A DNA stretch of 42,040 nt from Candidatus Omnitrophota bacterium (GCA_022710715.1 JAKLGJ010000001.1:1-42040); one strand, 5' to 3'. Shown: positions 7,726 to 15,167, counted from the stretch's first letter. Notes: a model not told the origin generated them from the sequence alone. A program made the numbers and translations.

Positions 7726-8492
7726 AAAAACTTCTGAAGATCCTGGGGATCGTTGTTCTGGTTATCGTGCTGTTGATTGTGGGCAGGAATATCATCATGA
7801 ACGTCGCGGTATCCGCGACGGTCAAGGCGATCACCGGGTTGACCGTGCATATCAAGAGCATGAACATCGGTTTGTTCAAGCCGGAGTTAGGGATCAACGG
7901 TTTGCAGCTGTTTAATCCGGCGTCGTTCCCGGACAAACTCATGATGGACCTGCCCGAAGCCTATGTCCGTTACGACCTGCAGGCTTTTTCTAAAGGTAAA
8001 GTGCATCTGCCGGAAATGCGGCTCAACCTCAAGGAATTCACCGTGATCAAGAACGCCAAAGGAGAGTTGAACCTCGACTCCCTGACCGCGGTGCAGCAGC
8101 AACAGACCCGGAAAGAAGAGAAGCCGCAGCCGCAGGCGCAGATGCCCGCGATGCAGATCGATCTGCTGCGGCTGGATATCGGTACGGTGGTGTATAAGGA
8201 TTATTCCAGAGGCGGCCAGCCGCGGGTGCAGACCTACGCCATCAATATTCACGAGACCTATAAAGATATCACCAACCCGCAGGCGTTCGTCAGCCTGATC
8301 GTGGTCAAGGCCCTGGGCCACACCACTATCGGCAAGCTGGCGGATTTCGACGTCAAGGGCCTGGAGCGAGGGATCGGTTCCACCTTGAAGTCGGCGACAA
8401 AGGTTGTGGGCACCGCGGCTGCGGATACGGTCAAGGGCGTATCCGGCACGGTAGGCGAAACGTTAAACAAAATATTCCCCGGCGGTACATAA
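7722..8492 (+). CDS. AsmA-like membrane-anchored periplasmic protein
   Basis: A 256-residue protein with an N-terminal membrane anchor (about 4-28) followed by beta-rich sequence reading TVKAITGLTVHIKSMNIGLFKP, INGLQLFNPASFPD, LPEMRLNLKEFTVIKN and KGELNLDSL. Such segments are typical of AsmA/TamB/YhdP-type proteins, which in other bacteria help lipids cross the periplasm. It is much shorter than classical AsmA and has a Gln/Pro-rich insert (about 127-145) and an Ala/Thr/Gly-rich tail. The start codon overlaps the previous stop (ATGA). Family membership is likely; the precise role is unknown. Confidence 0.65.
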   Translation: MKKLLKILGIVVLVIVLLIVGRNIIMNVAVSATVKAITGLTVHIKSMNIGLFKPELGINGLQLFNPASFPDKLMMDLPEAYVRYDLQAFSKGKVHLPEMRLNLKEFTVIKNAKGELNLDSLTAVQQQQTRKEEKPQPQAQMPAMQIDLLRLDIGTVVYKDYSRGGQPRVQTYAINIHETYKDITNPQAFVSLIVVKALGHTTIGKLADFDVKGLERGIGSTLKSATKVVGTAAADTVKGVSGTVGETLNKIFPGGT

Positions 8493-8498
8493 AAGACC

Positions 8499-8981
8499 AT
8501 GATCGGTTTTGTCATCCGTTTTATCATACAGGTAATCGCGCTTCTGGGCGTGGTGCAGGTTATGCCCGGGATTAGCGTGGACAGTTTCCAGACGGCGCTG
8601 CTGGCAGCGCTTGTTCTGGGCGTGGTCAACGTTTTCCTGCGGCCGGTGCTGCTGGTGTTCACTTTACCGCTGAACGTGCTTTCCCTGGGATTGCTTACGC
8701 TGGTGATCAACGGCTTCCTGTTCCAGCTGGTATCGAAAGTGGTCGACGGATTCCAGGTGCAGTCATTCCGGGATGCGATCTGGGGGGCGTTGTTGTTCAG
8801 CATATTCAGCTTTTTGTTGAACCTGCTGATCAATCCGCAGGGCCATATCAGTTTTCAGGCCGGCCGGATGTCCGCGACCGGCAGCGCGGGGCACAGCCCG
8901 CGGCGCGGGGAAGTGATAGACATCGAAGCGCGCAAAGAAGAAGGCGCACACGGCGGGGAGACCAAGCGGCTTTCCGATTAA
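8499..8981 (+). CDS. YvlD-like small membrane protein (phage_holin_4_2 family)
   Basis: A 160-residue protein whose first ~115 residues contain four predicted helices and the family pattern LGVVNVFLRPVLLVFTLPLN, LGLLTLVINGFLF, and a Gly-Phe segment before a final helix. The family is named after phage holins, but members such as YvlD are ordinary chromosomal membrane proteins. A charged tail of about 45 residues, rich in Arg, Gly and Glu, would be cytoplasmic. It is the last gene before the gpmA promoter and sits 6 nt after the AsmA-like gene. Confidence 0.8.
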   Translation: MIGFVIRFIIQVIALLGVVQVMPGISVDSFQTALLAALVLGVVNVFLRPVLLVFTLPLNVLSLGLLTLVINGFLFQLVSKVVDGFQVQSFRDAIWGALLFSIFSFLLNLLINPQGHISFQAGRMSATGSAGHSPRRGEVIDIEARKEEGAHGGETKRLSD

Positions 8982-8983
8982 TC

Positions 8984-9011
8984 TTGACCGCCGGCGCTTT
9001 CCGGATACAAT
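8984..9011 (+). promoter_or_regulatory. Sigma70-type promoter for gpmA
   Basis: TTGACC (8984-8989) and TACAAT (9006-9011) with a 16-base spacer. Transcription would begin near 9018, leaving a leader of about 27 nt that carries a good ribosome-binding site (AAAGGAG). Confidence 0.75.
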
Positions 9012-9044
9012 AGTGTATGTTTAAAGAAGAAAAAAGGAGTTACC

Positions 9045-9794
9045 ATGTATAAAGTAGTACTGGTGAGACACGGGGAAAGCACCTGGAATAAAGAAAATCG
9101 TTTTACCGGCTGGACGGATGTGGATCTGTCCGATAAAGGCAAAGAAGAAGCCAGAAAGGCCGGCGTGCTGCTGAAAAAAGAAGGTTTTGTTTTTGATATC
9201 GCTTTTACCTCGGTGTTGAAGCGGGCGATCCGCACTCTCTGGAGCATACTCGATGAGATGGACCTGATGTGGATACCGGTGCAGCACTGCTGGCGGCTGA
9301 ATGAACGCCATTACGGCGGGTTGCAGGGATTGAACAAAGCCGAGACCGCGGCTAAATACGGCGACCAGCAGGTGTTGATCTGGAGAAGGAGCTATGATAT
9401 CCCGCCGACGCCGTTGACTAAAGATGATTCCCGGTATCCCGGCAATGACCCCCGGTATAAGGACCTGAAACCGCAGGAGATCCCCCTCACCGAGTGTCTC
9501 AAGGATACGGTGGCCAGGTTCCTGCCGTACTGGCATCAGACTATCGCGCCGACCATCAGATCCGGCAAGCGGGTGATCGTAGCCGCCCACGGCAACAGTC
9601 TGCGCGCGCTGGTGAAATACCTGGACAACATTTCCGACGAAGAAATCGTGCATTTGAATATTCCTACCGGCATGCCGCTGGTCTATGAGCTGGATGCCGA
9701 TCTCAAACCGATCAAACATTATTATCTCGGCGATCCCGAAGAGGTCAAAAAGGCCATGGAGGCCGTCGCCAGTCAGGGAAAGGCCAAGAAATAA
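9045..9794 (+). CDS. gpmA: 2,3-bisphosphoglycerate-dependent phosphoglycerate mutase
   Basis: This enzyme interconverts 3- and 2-phosphoglycerate in glycolysis and gluconeogenesis. The 249-residue length and order of motifs fit the GpmA family: the phospho-accepting histidine in LVRHGES (H9), the [10 protein letters not shown] segment, [12 protein letters not shown] with acid/base E87, and the second catalytic histidine in [11 protein letters not shown] (H182). The start is set by a strong ribosome-binding site and a nearby promoter. The following gene begins two nucleotides after its stop. Confidence 0.95.
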   Translation: MYKVVLVRHGESTWNKENRFTGWTDVDLSDKGKEEARKAGVLLKKEGFVFDIAFTSVLKRAIRTLWSILDEMDLMWIPVQHCWRLNERHYGGLQGLNKAETAAKYGDQQVLIWRRSYDIPPTPLTKDDSRYPGNDPRYKDLKPQEIPLTECLKDTVARFLPYWHQTIAPTIRSGKRVIVAAHGNSLRALVKYLDNISDEEIVHLNIPTGMPLVYELDADLKPIKHYYLGDPEEVKKAMEAVASQGKAKK

Positions 9795-9795
9795 T

Positions 9796-10458
9796 ATGGA
9801 AGCGCTCAAGACCAGGGGATTGGATAGCCTTCAGAAACGCATAGATGCGGCCGCGGACAATCCCATGCGTCAGCATGTCATGGAGACCGCCAAGCATTTC
9901 AAAACTTCCTGGATCGAGCTGGGCAGAGCGTTGTATTCGGTCTGGAGAGACAAGATGTACAAGGAATGGGGCTACGCTACGTTCGACGCTTATACGTCCA
10001 AGGAGATCGGGATCAGGAATCAAACGGCGATGAAATTGCTGCGTTCGTACTCTTTTCTGGAGAAGGAAGAGCCGGTGTATCTTAAACAGGAATACAGCGA
10101 GGGGACCGATACCGCGAAAGTTCCTTCCTATGAGTCCGTGGACATCCTGCGGCTGGCCAAGAATAACAAGAATCTGGACAGCCGCGACTATGAATCGCTC
10201 AAGAAAGATATTTTCGATAAAGGCAGAGACGCGCGCGAGGTGAAGAAAGATCTCACCGCGTTGATCCGCGAGCGCAAAGAGCTTGAGCCCGAAGAAGCGC
10301 GCTCCCAGCAGCGGCTTTCGACCATCAGGCGCTTTTTGGGGACGATGCGGGCGCTGAAAAAGGAATTGGAATTCGCCAACTATCTGCCGATATCTATTAC
10401 CAAGGATATCGAAACGCTGATTAAACGCGTTGAAGATGAAGTAGACGATGCCGGATAA
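9796..10458 (+). CDS. Unknown protein with a probable helix-turn-helix-like N-terminal region
   Basis: A soluble, mostly helical and highly charged protein of 220 residues. I chose ATG 9796, one base after the gpmA stop codon; a longer reading from 9685 would overlap gpmA by 110 bases and adds residues with no family character. Residues about 28-70, running from FKTSWIELGRALY through WGYATFDAYTSKEIGI to TAMKLLRSY, look like a small helical DNA-binding or adaptor domain; that is an inference from pattern only. The C-terminal part is rich in Lys/Arg/Glu helices. It overlaps the DUF502 gene by 11 nt. Confidence 0.75.
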   Translation: MEALKTRGLDSLQKRIDAAADNPMRQHVMETAKHFKTSWIELGRALYSVWRDKMYKEWGYATFDAYTSKEIGIRNQTAMKLLRSYSFLEKEEPVYLKQEYSEGTDTAKVPSYESVDILRLAKNNKNLDSRDYESLKKDIFDKGRDAREVKKDLTALIRERKELEPEEARSQQRLSTIRRFLGTMRALKKELEFANYLPISITKDIETLIKRVEDEVDDAG

Positions 10459-11077
10459 GAACCGACTGCATAATTTTCGCCACTACGTGATGACCGGGCT
10501 GTTCCTGGTGGCGCCGGTATCGCTGACGCTGTTCATCATCTTCAAGCTGTTTTTGTTCATCGACAATATCCTGGGCAAGTTCCTGAACAGGTATTTCCTG
10601 GAGCACGCCGGCTTTAGCGTCCCCGGCCTGGGGTTCATTCTGTTCTTCCTGATCATTTTTCTGATCGGGTATGTGTTCAGCACCTACCTGCGCCGGCACC
10701 GGTTCTTCGATCAGGTGGAAAAGTGGTTCTCGACGCTGCCGCTGATCAAGACGATCTATCCGCTGCTCAAGCAGATCGTGGGTTTTGTTTCCGAACAGAA
10801 GGAGCTGGGATTCAAGAAAGTGGTGCTGGTGGAATATCCGGCACGGGGCTTGTGGTCGATCGGGTTCCTCACCAATGAGCAGTTCGATGCGCTCAACCGC
10901 GCGGTGAGCGCCGATCTGGTGTCGGTGTACGTGCCGACGGTGCCGGGCCCGTTGACGGGAAACCTGGTTTTTGTGCCCCGGCAGGAAGTGAAGGTGACCG
11001 ATATCCAGGTCTCCGACGCTTTGAAGATCATCATTTCCGGCGGCGTGGTTAATCCGTTGTCTTTATCAACAAAGTAA
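10448..11077 (+). CDS. DUF502 family membrane protein
   Basis: A 209-residue protein with two N-terminal membrane helices (about 13-37 and 58-80) separated by a short loop, followed by a soluble domain. The conserved segments of DUF502 are visible: TGLFLVAPVSLTLFI, then TLPLIKTIYPLLKQIV, the LVEYPARGLWSIGFLT region, and VYVPTVPGPLTGNLVFVP. The function of the family is not established; members are widespread in Gram-negative bacteria and plants. It starts inside the end of the preceding gene and is followed 19 nt later by an exbB-like gene. Confidence 0.88.
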   Translation: MPDKNRLHNFRHYVMTGLFLVAPVSLTLFIIFKLFLFIDNILGKFLNRYFLEHAGFSVPGLGFILFFLIIFLIGYVFSTYLRRHRFFDQVEKWFSTLPLIKTIYPLLKQIVGFVSEQKELGFKKVVLVEYPARGLWSIGFLTNEQFDALNRAVSADLVSVYVPTVPGPLTGNLVFVPRQEVKVTDIQVSDALKIIISGGVVNPLSLSTK

Positions 11078-11096
11078 ATCATTCGGGAGGATCTGC

Positions 11097-11723
11097 ATGT
11101 GGAATTTTATCGTTAAGGGCGGGGTGGTAATGGCCCCGATCATTCTGGGTTCGATCTTCGGATTGGCGATCATCCTGGAGAAGATCTGGTTTTTCCGCCG
11201 GATCAAGATTGACGTCGTCAAATTTGCCGAAGAAGTATTCGCTGACGTCAAGGCCCATAAGATTCCCCGTGCTATCTGGCTCTGCGACAAGAACAGCGAA
11301 TTTCCCCTGGCCGCGGTTTTCAAGGCCGGCCTGGAGAAAGCGGCATTACCGCCGGACCGGCTGGAGAAGGTGCTGGAACAGGCGGGAGCCAACCAGGTGC
11401 AGCGGCTGGAGAAACGCCTGGGCGCTCTGGCTTCGATCACCGGCATTTCGCCGCTTCTGGGTTTTCTGGGCACGATCACCGGTTTGATCAAAGCGTTCAT
11501 GACCTGGGAGCAGGCCGGGGCGAATATCACGGTAAGCGCGCTGGCCCTGGGTATTTACGAAGCGATGATCACCACTGCTGCCGGCTTGATGGTCGCGATC
11601 CCCTGTTATCTTTTCTATAATTATTTCATCAGCCGGATCAAGTATCTCTCCGGCGAGCTTAACGATTACGCGTTCCAGCTGGTAGAAGTTATCCGCGAAA
11701 ACAGGGAGGACGGTAAGGCATGA
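11097..11723 (+). CDS. MotA/TolQ/ExbB-type proton channel protein
   Basis: A 208-residue inner-membrane protein with a first helix near residues 9-28, a cytoplasmic middle region and two further helices near 115-140 and 155-180. The family core is readable as KRLGALASITGISPLLGFLGTITGLIKAF and ALGIYEAMITTAAGLMVAIP. With the next gene it should form an ExbBD/TolQR motor that uses the proton gradient to move an envelope partner. A ribosome-binding site (GGGAGGA) precedes the ATG. It overlaps the exbD-like gene by four bases, which fits equal-stoichiometry synthesis. No TonB or TolA gene lies nearby, so the partner is unknown. Confidence 0.9.
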   Translation: MWNFIVKGGVVMAPIILGSIFGLAIILEKIWFFRRIKIDVVKFAEEVFADVKAHKIPRAIWLCDKNSEFPLAAVFKAGLEKAALPPDRLEKVLEQAGANQVQRLEKRLGALASITGISPLLGFLGTITGLIKAFMTWEQAGANITVSALALGIYEAMITTAAGLMVAIPCYLFYNYFISRIKYLSGELNDYAFQLVEVIRENREDGKA

Positions 11724-12139
11724 AGATCGCTCCCCGGCGTACCTATTTCACCATGCTCGAATCCGTGGCCATGACGGATATCGTGCTGAATATGTTCATT
11801 TTTTTCTTTATTTCGTTCAGCCTGCTCTATACCTTTAATCCCATGCGGGTGCAGAAGCTGGAGGTGAAGCTGCCGAAAGCCGCTAACACCTCGAATCTGG
11901 ATAAGATCAATCAGGTGAATATCACCCTGACCAACGAGGGGATGATCTATCTGGACCAGGAGGCGGTCAATACGCGCGCGCTCCGGGACAAGCTGCGCCA
12001 GGCGCAGCGGACGAATCCGGAGTTGACCGTGATCCTGCGGGCGGACCGTCTGGTCAGCTTCAAACATATCGTCAACATCCTCGATCTGCTTACAGAGCTG
12101 GGGGTGGCCAATCTTCATATTGCAGCGGTGAAGGAATAA
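11720..12139 (+). CDS. ExbD/TolR-type energy-transducing protein
   Basis: A 139-residue protein with one membrane helix (about 20-42) and a periplasmic domain. The aspartate needed for proton transfer in this family is present in MTDIVLNMFIFFF (D20). The periplasmic part shows the usual VKLPKA segment and a closing fold around TVILRADRLVSFKHIVNILDLL. The next gene overlaps its stop codon by one base. Confidence 0.9.
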   Translation: MKIAPRRTYFTMLESVAMTDIVLNMFIFFFISFSLLYTFNPMRVQKLEVKLPKAANTSNLDKINQVNITLTNEGMIYLDQEAVNTRALRDKLRQAQRTNPELTVILRADRLVSFKHIVNILDLLTELGVANLHIAAVKE

Positions 12140-12705
12140 TGCGGACTATCGCTCTCAAGCCTGTTAGTTTTACCCCGGCGCTGGTAAGGTTGCTGGAAAA
12201 ACGTTTGTTGATAAAGACCTTGCGGCCGAGCCGTACGGTGGTGAATTGCAACCGGGCCACGGGCATTGCCGATACCGTTTATGTTTCTGCGCACCGTTAT
12301 GGCGCGCACAAGCTGGTCTGTATCAGGTGTAATGTCAACGGTTTCAATCTTAATTCGCATCCGGATAACGAGGAGTTCATCTTTATCGACTCCACCGGCG
12401 CGCGCTTTAAGCCGTTTTATCTGCTCATCGGATTGCATAAGCATGCCCTGATGCAGCGCAAGTGCGCCGCCGGAACATTGACCGGGCGGGATTTTGTTCT
12501 GGTGAAAGTCAAATATAACGATCCGCGGGTTTCGGTTTTTACCATGTTGCGGGATACCGTGCATTGCGAGGTCGTCCTGGAAGGGGCGGGACAACCGCCG
12601 ATATTCTTTGTGACTGAACCGAGCAGATTGAGGATGGACCGGCTGAAGTTGACCGGTTACGATGTACGCGTACAACCGTACGTAAGGCGAAAGAATAAGC
12701 CATGA
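12139..12705 (+). CDS. Unknown protein encoded beside the ExbBD-like motor
   Basis: A 188-residue protein I do not recognise. It has no signal peptide or membrane helix that I can see. It contains several cysteines (CNRATG, CIRCNVNG, QRKCAAG, HCEVVLEG) and mixed alpha/beta-type sequence, with a conserved-looking segment NEEFIFIDSTGARFKPFYLLIG. It lies where a TonB or TolA gene would often follow an exbBD pair but resembles neither. It is translationally coupled on both sides (one-base overlap before, four-base overlap after). Confidence 0.7.
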   Translation: MRTIALKPVSFTPALVRLLEKRLLIKTLRPSRTVVNCNRATGIADTVYVSAHRYGAHKLVCIRCNVNGFNLNSHPDNEEFIFIDSTGARFKPFYLLIGLHKHALMQRKCAAGTLTGRDFVLVKVKYNDPRVSVFTMLRDTVHCEVVLEGAGQPPIFFVTEPSRLRMDRLKLTGYDVRVQPYVRRKNKP

Positions 12706-13349
12706 GAAAGCTGCTCATCGTATTGCTGCTGCTGGGCGTAAGCGCGCCGGCGGCGTGCGCCCGGTCCCGCGCGCCGGTAAAATCCCTGTTGATCGAAGAT
12801 TTTGAGACGGAAGTTTCCGGAGGAGCCGAAGGGAGCGTGGATTTCGGCGCCGGGAACGGTTCTGCCGTGGAAGTCGCTGCGGAGCCGGACCTGTTGCATT
12901 CGGGAAAACAATCTTTGAAAGTCAGCTTCGCCGTAGTGCCGGGCGGGTACATGTATGTAGCTAAAGGCGGCGGATTGGCTGCGAAGAACGCGCGCTGGGA
13001 GGTTGACCCCAGGTCGATTTCCTGGGATAAGTACGCCAGCATTTCTTTCTACATGTATGGTTCGAATTCAAAAACGCGCATTGCGTTCGATATCAAGGAT
13101 AACGGCAATGAGTTGTGGCGGTTTTTGATCGACGATAACTTTAAAGGCTGGAAAAAAATGATCTGCCCTTTCAAGGATTTTTTTGTCCGGGGCGACTGGC
13201 AGCCGCAGAACGCGGACGCCAACGCAATGCTCGATTTTCCCGTGCAGAGTTTTCAATTTGAACCGTTGCCGAAGGCAAAAGGCATTCTTTACTTCGATAC
13301 GGTGGAGCTTAATCCTTTTACCGGCGCGCTATGGGAAGACAAAGAATAA
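12702..13349 (+). CDS. Secreted protein with a CBM11/CIA30-like beta-sandwich domain
   Basis: A 215-residue exported protein. Residues 1-20 are a signal peptide (KLLIVLLLLGVSAPAACA). The mature part reads like a galactose-binding-like beta-sandwich: LIEDFETE at the start, SGKQSLKVSF, WDKYASISFYMYGSN, TRIAFDIKDNGNELWRF, GWKKMICPFKDF, and a final ILYFDTVEL strand. That pattern is typical of CBM11 and CIA30-type domains, which bind carbohydrate or act as adaptors. No catalytic domain is attached. It overlaps the next gene by 19 nt. Confidence 0.65.
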   Translation: MRKLLIVLLLLGVSAPAACARSRAPVKSLLIEDFETEVSGGAEGSVDFGAGNGSAVEVAAEPDLLHSGKQSLKVSFAVVPGGYMYVAKGGGLAAKNARWEVDPRSISWDKYASISFYMYGSNSKTRIAFDIKDNGNELWRFLIDDNFKGWKKMICPFKDFFVRGDWQPQNADANAMLDFPVQSFQFEPLPKAKGILYFDTVELNPFTGALWEDKE

Positions 13350-14293
13350 CCACTGTTGTTCTGCTGCTGATCCTGGTTGCAGTCGGGACGTTTGCCTCGA
13401 TGCGCCTGTATGACAATGTCGTGCAGCTGCAGAAAAAGCGGGTTTTGCTGGAGAAGAAAAGACAGTCCTGGCTGGCGTTAAGCCAGGTCATCCAGAAAGA
13501 GACCAGTTCTTTCCCCGGGTATGCCGGGTTGATTATCAAGGATCTGGATAACAACTGGCGGATACGTCTTAATCAGGACCAGATGTTCCCGTCCGCCAGT
13601 CTGGTGAAGATCCCGATCATGGCTGCCTGTTTCAATGCCGCTTCCCAGGGTAAGCTGGATCTGGCTGAAGTGGTGGTGCTGCGCGGAGCGGATAAGGTCG
13701 GTGGTTCAGGCAAGCTTAAAGCCATGACGGCAGGTTCGTCCTGGACAGTTGAACAGCTGATCGAGTTAATGGTCACCCAGAGCGACAACACCGCGGCCAA
13801 TATCCTTATCGATAGGCTGGGTTTTGACTATTTGAACGGTTATTTCAAACAGATAGGTCTTACCCATACCAATCTCTCGCGCAAAATGATGGATTTCCGG
13901 TACCGCGGCCAGGGGGTGGAGAATTATACCACTGCCGCGGATATCACCCATGTGCTGGAGTTGATCTATCAGCGTCGTTTCCCCGATCCGCGGGTATCCG
14001 AACAGTGTCTGGCGCTGCTGAAGTCCCAGAAAGTCAACGACCGTATCCCGGCGAAACTGCCGCCTGACGTAGTGGTGGCGCATAAAACCGGTCTGGAACG
14101 GTTTGTTTGTCATGACGCGGGGATAGTGTTTACCCGGCAAGGCGATTATCTGATTTGCGTGCTTACCAGAAGTAAAGGGAGTTTTAAGCAGGCGAAAGAT
14201 TTCATTGCGCGGATAGCGGCGCATACGTATAACGAATATTACCTGTTGAACCTGGCGGGGATGAAAGGCGGTGACTATGTTCGTTTTAAGTAA
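13331..14293 (+). CDS. Class A beta-lactamase-fold serine hydrolase
   Basis: A 320-residue protein with an N-terminal membrane anchor or signal (about 5-24) and a short coiled coil before a catalytic domain of the penicillin-interacting serine hydrolase fold. The three active-site elements are present: SLVK (S90-K93), SDN (151-153) and KTG (252-254). The omega-loop region reads RGQGVENYTTAAD; I cannot identify the catalytic glutamate of true class A enzymes with certainty. It may therefore be a cell-wall enzyme or an ancestral-type lactamase rather than a resistance factor. The domain order and size fit the beta-lactamase2 family. Confidence 0.8.
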   Translation: MGRQRITTVVLLLILVAVGTFASMRLYDNVVQLQKKRVLLEKKRQSWLALSQVIQKETSSFPGYAGLIIKDLDNNWRIRLNQDQMFPSASLVKIPIMAACFNAASQGKLDLAEVVVLRGADKVGGSGKLKAMTAGSSWTVEQLIELMVTQSDNTAANILIDRLGFDYLNGYFKQIGLTHTNLSRKMMDFRYRGQGVENYTTAADITHVLELIYQRRFPDPRVSEQCLALLKSQKVNDRIPAKLPPDVVVAHKTGLERFVCHDAGIVFTRQGDYLICVLTRSKGSFKQAKDFIARIAAHTYNEYYLLNLAGMKGGDYVRFK

Positions 14294-14585
14294 TTTTTTG
14301 ATGGCAGTGGCCAGCATCCTCGATTTTGTACTGACCGCGTTGTACTGGTTGATCATCATCAGGGCGTTGATCAGCTGGGTCAGTCCGGATCCGTTCAATC
14401 CGGTAGTGCAGTTCCTGTACAAAACTACGGATCCGATCCTGAATCCCATACGCAAGTTGCTGCCGGTCTCTTTGAAATTCGGGATCGATCTTTCTCCGAT
14501 CATCGCTTTTCTGGCGATCATTTTCCTGAAGACGTTCCTGGTGAACACGTTGAATGATCTGGCCATGCGCATCAAGTTCGGTTGA
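14277..14585 (+). CDS. YggT family membrane protein
   Basis: A 102-residue protein with two hydrophobic segments and the YggT signature: YWLIIIRALISWVSPDPFNPVVQFLYKTTDPILNPIRKLLP, here listed as the span about 22-62, followed by IDLSPIIAFLAIIFL. The family affects osmotic tolerance and membrane protein placement in other bacteria. I chose ATG 14277 over an upstream GTG at 14271 because the AAAGG at 14264-14268 is spaced correctly (8 nt) only for the ATG. It overlaps the preceding hydrolase gene by 17 nt. Confidence 0.85.
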   Translation: MFVLSNFLMAVASILDFVLTALYWLIIIRALISWVSPDPFNPVVQFLYKTTDPILNPIRKLLPVSLKFGIDLSPIIAFLAIIFLKTFLVNTLNDLAMRIKFG

Positions 14586-14589
14586 TAAA

Positions 14590-14649
14590 GGGGACGTTCC
14601 CCAAGGTACCACCCCTGGTTACAGGGGTGGTACCTTGGGGAACGTCCCC
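14590..14649. repeat. Perfect 28-bp inverted repeat with GTTA loop (REP/MITE-like)
   Basis: The left arm 14590-14617 begins GGGGACGTTCCCCAAGG and is followed by the loop GTTA (14618-14621) and its exact reverse complement at 14622-14649. It starts four bases after the YggT stop codon. There is no T tract on either side, so a simple terminator is unlikely, although the hairpin could stop transcription or protect RNA ends. Palindromes that begin GGGGACGTTCCC are, from memory, common as dispersed REP-like units mobilised by IS200/IS605-type transposases; no transposase is present here. Confidence 0.85.
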
Positions 14650-14657
14650 ATACATAC

Positions 14658-14678
14658 GGGACGGCCTGTGGATAAGTG
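14658..14678 (+). repeat. Second copy of the DnaA-box repeat half
   Basis: This 21-nt segment matches 5329-5349 in the pgi leader at 20 of 21 positions by hand comparison, including TGTGGATAA (14667-14675), the complement of the DnaA-box consensus. The inverted partner half is missing. It lies 17 nt upstream of the -35 of the cytochrome promoter. Confidence 0.75.
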
Positions 14679-14694
14679 AGGCGCATATTTTTTA

Positions 14695-14722
14695 TTGACA
14701 GTTAATCAAAAGGTAATACAAT
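14695..14722 (+). promoter_or_regulatory. Sigma70-type promoter for the tetraheme cytochrome
   Basis: A perfect TTGACA (14695-14700) and TACAAT (14717-14722) are separated by 16 bases. Because the -10 covers the ATG at 14721, that codon cannot be the start of translation from this promoter. Confidence 0.75.
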
Positions 14723-14730
14723 GAAATCGG

Positions 14731-14737
14731 AAGGGGG
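14731..14737 (+). promoter_or_regulatory. Ribosome-binding site that fixes the cytochrome start
   Basis: AAGGGGG at 14731-14737 ends 7 nt before ATG 14745. It selects this ATG over the in-frame ATG at 14721 and gives a protein that begins directly with a signal peptide. Confidence 0.75.
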
Positions 14738-14744
14738 TGAATAT

Positions 14745-15086
14745 ATGAGAAAATTGTTAGTGCTGGCACTTATTCTCGCAGCAGTGTCCTTTGTTTTCTT
14801 TTGTTCAGGAAGATTCATCTGCGCTCAAGATGCTACCGGTCCGGAATCAGTATCGCTTCCCGGGGGGTCATTTGGAACGGTAACGTTCTCACATAAAGGC
14901 CACGCAGCATCCGCTGGTTGCAAGGAATGTCATCACATGGGTGAAGTTACCCAGAAATGTAATTCCTGCCATACCGCGGAAGCCCAGATGGATTCCAAGA
15001 CAGCGTTTCACAAAAATTGCATCGATTGCCATAAAGCAAAAGAAAAAGGCCCCACCGGCTGTATGGATTGCCATAAGAAATCGTAA
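14745..15086 (+). CDS. Exported tetraheme c-type cytochrome (c3/c7-like)
   Basis: A 113-residue precursor with a signal peptide (about 1-27) and a compact heme domain. Four CxxCH heme sites are present: C59-H63, C72-H76, C92-H96 and C106-H110. Four further histidines (H50, H53, H64, H89) give the total of eight needed for bis-histidine ligation of four hemes, as in class III cytochromes. It is expected to carry electrons in the periplasm at low potential. It has its own promoter and no other redox gene is adjacent in the window, so its partner enzymes must be encoded elsewhere. A fold with only three bound hemes (c7 type) cannot be excluded by eye. Confidence 0.9.
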   Translation: MRKLLVLALILAAVSFVFFCSGRFICAQDATGPESVSLPGGSFGTVTFSHKGHAASAGCKECHHMGEVTQKCNSCHTAEAQMDSKTAFHKNCIDCHKAKEKGPTGCMDCHKKS

Positions 15087-15094
15087 TAGATCGT

Positions 15095-15148
15095 AAGGGT
15101 GGCTGTCAACGTGAGGATTAACATTCGAAAGCGTGGATAGCCACCCTT
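15095..15148 (+). terminator. Inverted repeat after the cytochrome gene (possible terminator or processing hairpin)
   Basis: AAGGGTGGCT (15095-15104) pairs perfectly with AGCCACCCTT (15139-15148) across a 34-base loop. It fills most of the gap between the cytochrome and histidine kinase genes. No T run follows, so intrinsic termination would be inefficient; it may mark an RNA end or let some transcripts read through to the kinase. Confidence 0.4.
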
Positions 15149-15167
15149 CCTGTATACAGGCGTCTTT

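Noticed and set aside
8499-8981. Phage holin or prophage remnant
   Set aside because: The family name refers to holins, but the protein is YvlD-like and no other phage gene is nearby.
9685-9795. N-terminal extension of the unknown gene after gpmA
   Set aside because: It would overlap gpmA by 110 bases out of frame. The ATG at 9796, next to the gpmA stop, gives a tidy junction.
13331-14293. Antibiotic-resistance beta-lactamase
   Set aside because: The fold motifs are present, but the omega-loop glutamate is not clearly identifiable and the gene is embedded in an envelope operon with no sign of transfer. A cell-wall role is at least as likely.
14721-14744. Upstream ATG for the cytochrome gene
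   Set aside because: The codon overlaps the -10 box of the promoter, lacks a ribosome-binding site, and would put eight polar residues before the signal peptide.
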